DNA from: Alphaproteobacteria bacterium
GTDB lineage: Bacteria > Pseudomonadota > Alphaproteobacteria > Rhodobacterales > Rhodobacteraceae
Assembly: GCA_030424705.1 (NCBI GenBank)
Contig: JAUHWJ010000037.1
Coordinates: 1 to 9,337, forward strand
Reading direction: 5' to 3'
Length of the DNA: 9,337 nt
A program made the position numbers and the translations under genes. The notes beneath the pieces are model-generated. The model made no database searches. It had not been told where the DNA came from and saw only the letters and a program-made list of their open reading frames with translations. Shown here in pieces: positions 1 through 5,336 of the stretch. The stretch's first letter is position 1. Every line of letters starts with the position of its first letter.

Positions 1-60
1 GCCGGGCGGCGCTGGACGCTGGGGGTGATTTTTCATGATGCGCCGTGAGGGGGGGGCCTA

Positions 61-77
61 TGTGCGCACAGTGCGCA
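61..77. repeat. Paired TGCGCA palindromes, possible operator
   Basis: TGTGCGCACA at 61-70 is a perfect 10-bp palindrome. Its core TGCGCA (63-68) recurs at 72-77, so the two self-complementary hexamers are 9 bp apart, close to one helical turn. The pair lies just before the AT-rich island. Two same-face symmetric sites would suit a dimeric regulator. No regulator is identified, and short GC palindromes are common in GC-rich DNA. Confidence 0.2.
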
Positions 78-83
78 GGGGGG

Positions 84-129
84 TTAGGTGGTTGATTTTT
101 TAGGGAAATTGAAAATTTCGAAATTTTTT
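84..129. promoter_or_regulatory. AT-rich island with a 16-bp perfect palindrome, probable regulatory region
   Basis: This is the only markedly AT-rich stretch in a window that is otherwise very GC-rich. It contains the perfect palindrome AAAATTTCGAAATTTT at 112-127, followed by two more T residues. A TTGAAA hexamer at 109-114 resembles a -35 box, but no convincing -10 lies at normal spacing, so I do not call a start site. The island sits about 130 bp upstream of the beta-helix repeat gene, where a promoter or operator would be expected. The palindrome could also act as a weak terminator for a gene left of the window, but its stem is AT-rich rather than GC-rich. Confidence 0.35.
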
Positions 130-173
130 GGGGTGTGAGGTTTCGGGTTGCCTTTCAGGCCGCATCCGGGATC

Positions 174-263
174 ATGGAGGCGATTTGGCGGGGGACGACG
201 ATGGGCATTGCGTGGAAAGTCGGACGGTGGACCGGCGCCCCTGAGATGCGGCGGCGGCGATGA
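174..263 (+). CDS. Possible 29-residue leader ORF overlapping the next start codon
   Basis: An ORF starting at ATG 174 encodes 29 residues, begins MEAIWRGTTMG and ends in four arginines. Its TGA stop (261-263) overlaps the ATG of the following gene (260-262) in an ATGA arrangement typical of translational coupling. A GTG at 135 in the same frame would lengthen it to 42 residues; the frame is open back to a TGA at 93. The downstream gene has no clear Shine-Dalgarno sequence of its own, only a run of CGG repeats, which fits coupling. I do not recognise the peptide. It could be chance, since short open frames are frequent at this GC content. Confidence 0.2.
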   Translation: MEAIWRGTTMGIAWKVGRWTGAPEMRRRR

Positions 264-1834
264 CCGGAGCGCGCCAGCCGCGGCGCCTTGAGGATTTCGG
301 GCCGCTCTTCCCCGCGGAAGAGAAGGTGCTGCAGGAACTCGACACCGGCCATGTGACCGTCCTTGGAGACGGAACCCTCCCGCCCCCCGACGCCGGCCCC
401 GACCGCCGCCTCCGCGCCCGCTTCGTCCGCTGGTGCGCGCTAGGGGCCGGGGATGGGTGGCGGGTGCATGAGACCGGGTTGCGGGTGCAGGGGGCGTTGA
501 TCGTTAGCGACGGGGAGGCGGACCCGACGCAGGGAGCTACAGGAACGGCTGGGCTGGACCTCGAAGGCTGCAAGGTGGAGCATGATCTAGGGTTCATGGA
601 CTGCCGGTTCGAGGATCCGCTCTTGTTCCGGAGCGCCCGGCTCGCGGGGCTGTTTCTGATTGACTCACGGCTGCCGGGGCTGAGCGCCGACAGGCTCACG
701 ATGACCGGCGACCTCGTCCTCCGCGGGGCGAATGTGGAGGGGGAGGCGCGGCTCGTCGGGGCGCGGATCGGCGGCGATCTCTCCTGCGAGGGCGCGACCT
801 TGCGGAACGAGGGCGGCAAGGCGCTGAACGCCGACGGGCTCACGACAACAGGCGGCGTCTTCCTCCGCGGGGCGCATGTGGAGGGGGAGGCGGGGCTCCC
901 CGGTGCGCGGATCGGCGGCAATCTCGAGTGCGACGGCGCGACCTTGCGGAACGTGGGCGGCAAGGCGTTGATCGCCGACGGCTGCGCCGTGACCGGCGCC
1001 TTCTTCTGGCGGAAAGGCGCCTCGACGGAGGGCGAGATCGACCTGACGGCGGCGGAGATCGGCGTGATCAACGACGACCCGGACTGCTGGCCCGGCGCGG
1101 GGGACCTCGCGCTCAACCGCTGCCGATATGGCGCGTTCACCGGCAAGGGGATCGACGGCGAGGCGCGCATCCGCTGGCTGGGGCTTCAGGACCCTTCGCG
1201 ATACCGCCAAGACTTCTGGCCGCAGCCTTGGGAGCACTGCGCGAAGGTTCTCCGCGAGATGGGGCATCCTGAGGATGCGCGGCTCGTTCTGATTGACAAG
1301 GAGCGGCGGCAACGGGCGGACCGGAGGCGGAAGCTGTCGCCTTGGGCGCGGAGGTTCGCCGTCGGGCTCGACTTCATGCTCGACCAGACGATCCGGTTCG
1401 GGCGCCGCCCGCTCCGCGCCGGGCTCTGGCTCGCCCTGCTCTGGCTTGTGGGCGGTCTCGGCTTCTTCGCCGCGTGGCAGGGCGGGGCGATGAAGCCGGC
1501 CAACGCCTTCGTCCTGCGCTCCGCCGAATGGGTGGAATGCGCGGCGCCGCCGGCAAGCGGGGCGACGCGGCGGGCGGATGCGGGGGAGACGCAGCTCGCC
1601 TGCTTCCTGCGGCAGCCGCAGGGCGCCTCCTATCCCGAGTTCAACGCCTTCATCTACGCGGCGGACGTGCTCTTCCCCCTCGTCGAGATCGAGCAGCAGG
1701 CGCACTGGACGCCGGATGAGGACAAGCCGGGCGGGCTGGCGGCGAAATGGCTGATGTATGCGAAGATCATCCTCGGCTGGGCGCTTTCGCTGCTGGCGGT
1801 CGCGGGGTTTTCGGGGTTGGTGAAGTCGGATTGA
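260..1834 (+). CDS. Beta-helix (pentapeptide-like) repeat protein with two-helix membrane tail
   Basis: This 524-residue protein has three parts. Residues about 70-290 are a right-handed beta-helix-like stretch with repeated LxGAxVxGExxL, GARIGG and GATLRN motifs, including two copies of a 48-residue unit. Residues about 322-360 form a charged segment (VLREMGHPEDAR, then KERRQRADRRR). The membrane part has hydrophobic segments at about 388-409 and 500-520 and ends SGLVKSD. The loop between them carries Cys427 and Cys448, which could form a disulfide if it is periplasmic. Related proteins are usually annotated as pentapeptide-repeat or hypothetical membrane proteins, and sometimes loosely as oxidoreductase. 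No catalytic motif is visible. The start is forced: an in-frame TGA at 242-244 leaves ATG 260 as the first start. There is no good ribosome site, so translation may be coupled to the small ORF ahead. A strong hairpin follows the stop. Cellular role unknown. Confidence 0.75.
   Translation: MTGARQPRRLEDFGPLFPAEEKVLQELDTGHVTVLGDGTLPPPDAGPDRRLRARFVRWCALGAGDGWRVHETGLRVQGALIVSDGEADPTQGATGTAGLDLEGCKVEHDLGFMDCRFEDPLLFRSARLAGLFLIDSRLPGLSADRLTMTGDLVLRGANVEGEARLVGARIGGDLSCEGATLRNEGGKALNADGLTTTGGVFLRGAHVEGEAGLPGARIGGNLECDGATLRNVGGKALIADGCAVTGAFFWRKGASTEGEIDLTAAEIGVINDDPDCWPGAGDLALNRCRYGAFTGKGIDGEARIRWLGLQDPSRYRQDFWPQPWEHCAKVLREMGHPEDARLVLIDKERRQRADRRRKLSPWARRFAVGLDFMLDQTIRFGRRPLRAGLWLALLWLVGGLGFFAAWQGGAMKPANAFVLRSAEWVECAAPPASGATRRADAGETQLACFLRQPQGASYPEFNAFIYAADVLFPLVEIEQQAHWTPDEDKPGGLAAKWLMYAKIILGWALSLLAVAGFSGLVKSD
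695..982 (+). repeat. Two tandem 144-bp coding repeats (48 residues each)
   Basis: Unit 1 (695-838) and unit 2 (839-982) both begin CTCACGA and stay in register for 144 bp. GARIGG starts at residue 167 in the first and at residue 215 in the second. DNA similarity is high in places: the 27-bp segments encoding RGAxVEGEA differ at a single base. A third, shorter start follows at 983 (TGCGCCGTGACCGGC) and then decays. In-register DNA duplication suggests the beta-helix grew by tandem copying and can vary in length. Confidence 0.75.
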
Positions 1835-1839
1835 GGGGG

Positions 1840-2146
1840 GCCTACCCTCTCCCTCTCCCGCAGGCGGGAGAGGGAAGCGCGTTTGGCCAAGGTCGCGCTG
1901 CGGGCGATGCCGGCGGTCTTGTGCGGACGGTCTCCACAAGCGCCCGGCGGATCAGACCCGCGGCTGATCCGGCCGCGCCCGCCGCCCCCTCGGCGGGCGC
2001 GACTCGCGCCCACCGCGGCGACCGCGGTCTGATCTTCGACGTTCGGGAAGGCTTGGCGCCCCTCGCCCTGCGGCTTGCGCCTTCGGGCGACGTCTCTCCC
2101 CCGGAGAGATGCTGATCGAGGCCGGGGGGAGGGATGGGGAGGGTGC
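1840..2146. repeat. Repeat unit 1, complete
   Basis: The unit holds four hairpins. These are 1850-1861/1864-1875; CGGATCAG/CTGATCCG (1948-1955/1964-1971); an 11-bp stem 1974-1984/1991-2001 with loop CCCCCT; and 2091-2099/2103-2111 with loop CCC and one G-T pair. The unit ends with GATCGAGGCCGGGGGG, then AGGGATGGGGAG. Confidence 0.75.
1850..1875 (+). terminator. Hairpin 15 bp after the beta-helix gene, probable terminator
   Basis: Perfect 12-bp arms, TCCCTCTCCCGC (1850-1861) and GCGGGAGAGGGA (1864-1875), are separated by only AG. The hairpin starts 15 bp after the stop codon (1832-1834). No T run follows, so it may end transcription poorly alone or may instead protect the 3' end of the transcript. 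It is also the first hairpin of the repeat array, so its use as a terminator is an inference. CCCTCTCCC...GGGAGAGGG hairpins are common between genes in GC-rich proteobacteria. Confidence 0.45.
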
Positions 2147-2461
2147 GCCTGCCCTCTCCCTTTCCTGCAGGCGGGAGAGGGAAGCGCGCTTGGCTGGTGG
2201 TGCGAGCGGAGAGCGGCGGCGGGCTTGTGCGGATCGGCTCCACCCGCGCCCGGCGGATCAGACACGCGGCTGATCCGCCCGCGGTCGTCGCCCCCCAGCG
2301 ACCGCGGTTCCGCGGCCGCCGCGACGCCCGCGGCCCGATCTTCGACGTCGGCGGCGGCTTGGCGCCCCTCGCCCTCCGGCTTGCGCCTCCGGGCGACGGC
2401 CTCGGCGACCCTCCCCCGGAGGGTCGCTGATCGAGGCCGGGGGAAGGGATGGGGAGCGGTC
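2147..2461. repeat. Repeat unit 2, complete
   Basis: This unit has the same order of elements as unit 1. The first hairpin (2157-2168/2171-2182) has two C-to-T changes in its left arm that leave G-T pairs in a 12-bp stem. The GATCAG hairpin has 10-bp arms (2252-2261/2270-2279). The next stem (2279-2287/2299-2307) matches unit 1 in position and C-rich loop but has an unrelated arm sequence. The last stem is a perfect 10 bp (2405-2414/2418-2427) around CCC. Confidence 0.75.
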
Positions 2462-2590
2462 GCCTGCCCTCTCCCCTCGCCCGCGAACGGGAGTCGGGAG
2501 CGCGTTTGGCTGTAGCCGCGCCACGGGCGGAGGCGGCGGTCTTGCGCGGCGGATCTACGCGCGCGCCCGACCGATCCGCCTCCCGCCCCC
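2462..2590. repeat. Repeat unit 3, truncated
   Basis: This unit starts GCCTGCCCTCTCCCC and keeps GAGCGCGTTTGGCTG. It diverges in the first hairpin (CTCCC 2471-2475 with GGGAG 2496-2500, inner CCCG/CGGG) and stops near the end of the quinone oxidoreductase gene. Its GGCGGATC/GATCCGCC hairpin (2548-2555/2573-2580) corresponds to the GATCAG hairpin of units 1 and 2. Confidence 0.6.
2548..2580 (-). terminator. Hairpin downstream of the quinone oxidoreductase gene
   Basis: Perfect 8-bp arms GGCGGATC (2548-2555) and GATCCGCC (2573-2580) lie 17 bp beyond the stop codon of the minus-strand gene (2598-2600). The loop is 17 bases and no T run follows in that direction. It may serve as a 3'-end structure and is at the same time part of repeat unit 3. 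Confidence 0.3.
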
Positions 2591-2597
2591 TGCCCCA

Positions 2598-3596
2598 TCA
2601 CATCGTCAGCACGATCTTCCCGATATGGGTCGAGCCCTCCATCAGCCGGTGCGCCGCCGCCGCCTCCGCGAGCGGAAAGGCCGCCGCCATCACCGGCTTC
2701 ACCCGCCCCGCCGCGATCAGGGGCCAGGCCTTCTCCCGCAGGCTCTCCGCGATCGCCGCCTTCTCCGCCACGCTCCGCGGGCGGAGCGTCGAGCCGGTGA
2801 TCGTCAGCCGCTTCACCATCACCTGCGCGAAATTGAGCGAAACCTCCGGCCCCTGGAGAAAGGCGATCTGCACGATCCGCCCGCTCTCCGCCGCCAGCTT
2901 CACGTTGCGGGGGATGTAGTCGCCCCCCACCATGTCGAGGATCAGGTCCACGCCCTTGCCCCCCGTCGACTCGCGCAACGCGGAGACGTAATCCGCCTCC
3001 CGATAGTTCACCGCGATCTCGGCGCCGAGCTTGCGGCAGGTCTCCGCCTTGTCCGCCCCGCCGACCGTGGTGAAGACGCGGGCGCCGAAGGCCTTCGCGA
3101 GCTGGATCGCCGTCGTCCCGATCCCGGAGGAGCCGCCATGGACGAGGAAGGTCTCCCCCGCCTTCAGCCGCCCCCGGTCGAAAACATTGGTCCAGACGGT
3201 GAAGAATGTCTCGGGCAGCGCCGCCGCCTCCTCCATCGAGAGCCCGGCGGGAACGGCGAGCGCATGGTCTTCGTGGCAGGCGGCGTATTCTGCATAGCCG
3301 CCGCCGTTCAGCAGCGCGCAGACCCTGTCCCCCACCTTCCAGCGCGTCACGGAGGCGCCGATGGCGACGACCTCGCCGGAAGCCTCCAGCCCCGGCAGGG
3401 GCGAGGCGCCGGGCGGCGGCGGATAGGCGCCGGCGCGCTGCAGGCAATCGGGCCGGTTCACCCCGGCGGCGGCGACGCGGATCAGGATCTCGTCCGCCCC
3501 CGGCGCAGGGAGAGGCCGTTCGCAAAGGGCCAGAACCTCCGGCCCGCCGGGCTTCGTGATCTCGACGGCGCGCATCGTCTCGGGCAGTGCGGTCAT
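2598..3596 (-). CDS. NAD(P)H quinone oxidoreductase, PIG3 type (zinc-free MDR family)
   Basis: This is a 332-residue medium-chain dehydrogenase/reductase of the quinone oxidoreductase (PIG3, TIGR02824-like) subgroup. The N-terminal GroES-like domain contains GVNRPDCLQRAGAYPPP (about 45-61) and LPGLEASGEV. The nucleotide-binding Rossmann motif is HGGSSGIGTTAIQLAK (about 153-168), followed by TVGGADK near the NADPH-binding site. The pattern of zinc ligands found in alcohol dehydrogenases is absent, as expected for this subgroup. It probably reduces quinones or enones in the cytosol using NADPH; the substrate is not deducible. Two starts are possible. ATG 3608 adds four residues but its GAAGGG touches the start codon. 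ATG 3596, beginning MTALPETMRAVEI, has GGAAAG upstream at a workable distance, so I prefer it. The gene is divergent from the DUF1353 gene, with 86 bp between the starts. Confidence 0.92.
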   Translation of the reverse strand: MTALPETMRAVEITKPGGPEVLALCERPLPAPGADEILIRVAAAGVNRPDCLQRAGAYPPPPGASPLPGLEASGEVVAIGASVTRWKVGDRVCALLNGGGYAEYAACHEDHALAVPAGLSMEEAAALPETFFTVWTNVFDRGRLKAGETFLVHGGSSGIGTTAIQLAKAFGARVFTTVGGADKAETCRKLGAEIAVNYREADYVSALRESTGGKGVDLILDMVGGDYIPRNVKLAAESGRIVQIAFLQGPEVSLNFAQVMVKRLTITGSTLRPRSVAEKAAIAESLREKAWPLIAAGRVKPVMAAAFPLAEAAAAHRLMEGSTHIGKIVLTM

Positions 3597-3682
3597 CCGG
3601 CTTTCCATCCCTTCGGCTTCGTGAGAGTCTTCGCGCCGTTATGGCCGCGAACGCGCGCCGGCGAAACCCGAAAGGGGAGGCG
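3597..3682. promoter_or_regulatory. Divergent intergenic region, promoters expected but not resolved
   Basis: These 86 bp separate two divergently oriented starts and so should hold promoters for both. TTATGG at 3639-3644 loosely resembles a -10 for the + direction, but no good -35 is correctly spaced. A strong Shine-Dalgarno, AGGGGAGG (3673-3680), serves the + gene. Confidence 0.3.
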
Positions 3683-4324
3683 ATGGAGGAGCCCGTCTCG
3701 ATCACCCGCGCCGCCTTTCAGGCGGCGATCAACTATGAGGGGCTGAGTTCGGAAGAGCGGCGGAGCCGCCGGGCGGACTCGCGCGGAAGCTGGCTGCCGC
3801 CCGGCGTCATCGCCCCGAACTGGGTGACGGAGAAGAGCTTCTTCTACGATGTCGGCCATCCCGGCTCCGGCGACCGGCACGTGGTCGGCAGGGGCTTCGA
3901 ATTCGACGGCGCCTCCGTGCCTTTCCCGCTCACCCTTTTCGTGCCGCAGACCCATTCGCTCTACCTCGCCGCCGCCGCCCTGCATGACTGGCTCTACGCC
4001 GTCGAGCACGAGACGGTGGAGCGCGAACGGGCGGACGCGATCTTCCGCGAGGCGATGATCGTGCTCGGGCTCAACTGGTTCTGGGCCGGGCTGATGTGGC
4101 GCGCCGTCCGCGCCGGCGGCTGGGCGCCGTGGTATGCGCGAAAGCCGGGGACGCCGGCGTGGAAGGTGCTGCAACTCCCCTGGCCCCTGCGCATGCCCCT
4201 CGTCTGGGCGATCACCGTTATCCGCGGCTTCTGGGGCGTCGTCGCCTACGACCTCTGGCATTGGGGCGCATTCCGGGAGGAGGCGGCGCGCATCCGCGCG
4301 CTCGACGCGCCTGAAGGGCCCTGA
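3683..4324 (+). CDS. DUF1353 family protein
   Basis: This 213-residue protein has the DUF1353 (PF07087) hallmarks FDGASVP at 74-80 (family pattern DFASVP) and AALHDWLY, with His101-Asp102-Trp103-Tyr105. They are followed by an acidic/basic helix (VERERADAIFREAM). The biochemical function of the family is unknown; many members occur in phages and prophages. The C-terminal part is unusually rich in Trp and hydrophobic residues (NWFWAGLMW from 131; about 174-190 could be a membrane segment or amphipathic helix). The ORF is open back to ATG 3587, but that start would overlap the divergent gene and adds arginine-rich sequence. ATG 3683 has AGGGGAGG just upstream and begins MEEPVSITRAAF, so I chose it. 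The dehydrogenase gene follows after 60 bp and may share its transcript. No phage genes are nearby. Confidence 0.78.
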   Translation: MEEPVSITRAAFQAAINYEGLSSEERRSRRADSRGSWLPPGVIAPNWVTEKSFFYDVGHPGSGDRHVVGRGFEFDGASVPFPLTLFVPQTHSLYLAAAALHDWLYAVEHETVERERADAIFREAMIVLGLNWFWAGLMWRAVRAGGWAPWYARKPGTPAWKVLQLPWPLRMPLVWAITVIRGFWGVVAYDLWHWGAFREEAARIRALDAPEGP

Positions 4325-4384
4325 CGGTCTTGCGCCCCGCGCCTGCCCGCGTCAGGTTCGCGCGAAAGAGAGAGGGAGGGACGC

Positions 4385-5125
4385 ATGGCGAAGACGGCTC
4401 TGGTGACAGGCGCGGGCAGCGGGATCGGGCGGGCCTCCGCCCGGCTTCTGGCGCAGGCGGGCTGGCGCGTCGCGCTGGTCGGGCGCCGGCGGGACGCGCT
4501 GGAGGCGGCGGCGGCGGAATGCGGCGCGGGCGCCCTCGTCCTCCCCTGCGACATCGCGAAGCCGGATGAGGTGGAGGCGATCTTCGTCGAGGTGGCGAAG
4601 GAGTTCGGCCGGCTCGACCTCCTCTTCAACAACGCCGGCCGCGGCTCCCCGCCGAAGGACATCGACGAGACGAGCCTCGAGGACTGGTTCGGCGTGGTGG
4701 ACGCCAATCTACACGGCTCCTTCCTCTGCGCCCGCGCCGCCTTCGCGCTGATGCGTCGGCAGGCGCCGAAGGGCGGGCGGATCATCAACAACGGCTCGAT
4801 CAGCGCCTATGCGCCCCGCCCCGGCTCCGTCCCCTACACGGTGACGAAGCACGCGATCACCGGCCTCACGAAGACCCTCTCGCTCGACGGTCGGAAGCAC
4901 GACATCGCCGTGGGCCAGATCGACATCGGCAACGCGCTGACGGAGATGGCCCAGAAGATGACGGAAGGCGTGCCGCAGGCGGACGGCTCGATCCGCATCG
5001 AGGCGGTGATGGACCCGGAGCATGTGGCGCAATCCGTGCTCCACATGGCCTCCCTGCCGCTCGAATCGAACGTCCTTTTCATGACGGTGATGGCGACGAA
5101 GATGCCCTTCGTCGGGCGGGGCTAG
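4385..5125 (+). CDS. Classical short-chain dehydrogenase/reductase (SDR)
   Basis: This 246-residue protein is a typical single-domain classical SDR. The cofactor motif TGAGSGIG is at 8-15, and Arg34/Arg35 after the second strand suggest a preference for NADP(H). Other motifs are CDI at 55-57, NNAG at 82-85, active-site Asn108, Ser138, Tyr151 and Lys155 (YTVTK), and a PRPGSVPY loop before the catalytic tyrosine. It should catalyse NAD(P)-dependent oxidation or reduction of a carbonyl or alcohol in the cytosol. Related proteins are often labelled 3-oxoacyl-ACP reductase, but the substrate cannot be read from the sequence. All catalytic residues are present and the length is normal. The start ATG 4385 is supported by GAGGGAGGG upstream. 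The DUF1353 gene ends 60 bp before it, so an operon is plausible. Confidence 0.93.
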   Translation: MAKTALVTGAGSGIGRASARLLAQAGWRVALVGRRRDALEAAAAECGAGALVLPCDIAKPDEVEAIFVEVAKEFGRLDLLFNNAGRGSPPKDIDETSLEDWFGVVDANLHGSFLCARAAFALMRRQAPKGGRIINNGSISAYAPRPGSVPYTVTKHAITGLTKTLSLDGRKHDIAVGQIDIGNALTEMAQKMTEGVPQADGSIRIEAVMDPEHVAQSVLHMASLPLESNVLFMTVMATKMPFVGRG

Positions 5126-5126
5126 C

Positions 5127-5156
5127 AGGCTCCGCCGGCCGAACGGGCGGCGGCCT
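5127..5156 (+). terminator. Imperfect hairpin directly after the SDR gene
   Basis: One base after the TAG stop, AGGC-t-CCGCC (5127-5136) can pair with GGCGG-cg-GCCT (5146-5156) around a GGCCGAACG loop, with a small asymmetric internal bulge. There is no T run, so intrinsic termination is uncertain. Confidence 0.3.
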
Positions 5157-5209
5157 GAGTAGATTCCGCAATGGCGGCGACGCCCTCGGGCAGCCATATC
5201 CACAGATGT

Positions 5210-5246
5210 GTCAGAACGCGGCCGATATGCCGCGGATGGGGCTGAC
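5210..5246 (+). promoter_or_regulatory. Nested stem structure in the leader of the OmpA-like gene
   Basis: GTCAG (5210-5214) pairs with CTGAC (5242-5246), enclosing a second stem CGCGGC (5217-5222) / GCCGCG (5229-5234) with loop CGATAT. It lies about 90 bp before the OmpA-like start, in a 211-bp gene-free spacer. I see no convincing -35/-10 pair there. A further weak hairpin (about 5290-5320, one bulged base) precedes the ribosome site GGAG (5328-5331). Confidence 0.25.
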
Positions 5247-5336
5247 GCGACCTTTGCGCCTGCAATGACGTCTGCGACCCGCTCGGCCGGAGAGGCGTGA
5301 GCGAACGGTTGCGCCCTCTCTCGCACCGGAGCCGCC

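Larger units (their letters stand above)
1838..2590. repeat. Intergenic array of two and a half hairpin-rich ~310-bp repeats
   Basis: The whole 763-bp spacer between the convergent genes is occupied by a directly repeated element. Unit starts, marked by GCCT(A/G)CCCTCTCCC, are at 1840, 2147 and 2462, giving periods of 307 and 315 bp. Shared landmarks in order are the GGGAGAGGG hairpin, AAGCGCG(T/C)TTGGC, a GGATCAG/CTGATCC hairpin, a hairpin with a C-run loop, GATCTTCGACGT, GGCTTGGCGCCCCTCGCCCT, a hairpin with CCC loop, and GCTGATCGAGGCCGGGGG. The open frames here are arginine-, proline- and alanine-rich, low in complexity and mutually inconsistent, so I call no gene. It resembles a mosaic REP/BIME-like intergenic repeat, but I cannot name the family. 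Confidence 0.8.

Noticed and set aside
49..133. G runs (eight G at 49-56, six at 78-83, then GGG and GGGG) as a G-quadruplex or phase-variable tract
   Set aside because: Loops between runs are about 20 bases, too long for a typical quadruplex, and the G8 tract is not inside a recognisable promoter spacer or gene.
665..1939. 424-codon minus-strand frame antisense to the beta-helix gene
   Set aside because: Arg/Pro-rich, with no recognisable domain, while the + frame shows clear repeats and membrane segments.
1838..2590. CRISPR array or protein-coding repeat in the intergenic array
   Set aside because: Units of about 310 bp with internal hairpins have no short repeat/spacer pattern, and frames are inconsistent between units.
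3587..3682. Longer start for the DUF1353 protein at ATG 3587
   Set aside because: It overlaps the divergent gene, adds Arg-rich sequence with no family match, and ATG 3683 has a much better ribosome site.
1654..3705. 683-codon minus-strand open frame across the repeat array and oxidoreductase gene
   Set aside because: Arg/Gly/Pro-rich low-complexity translation in a different frame from the clear PIG3 gene on the same strand. It is a by-product of high GC.
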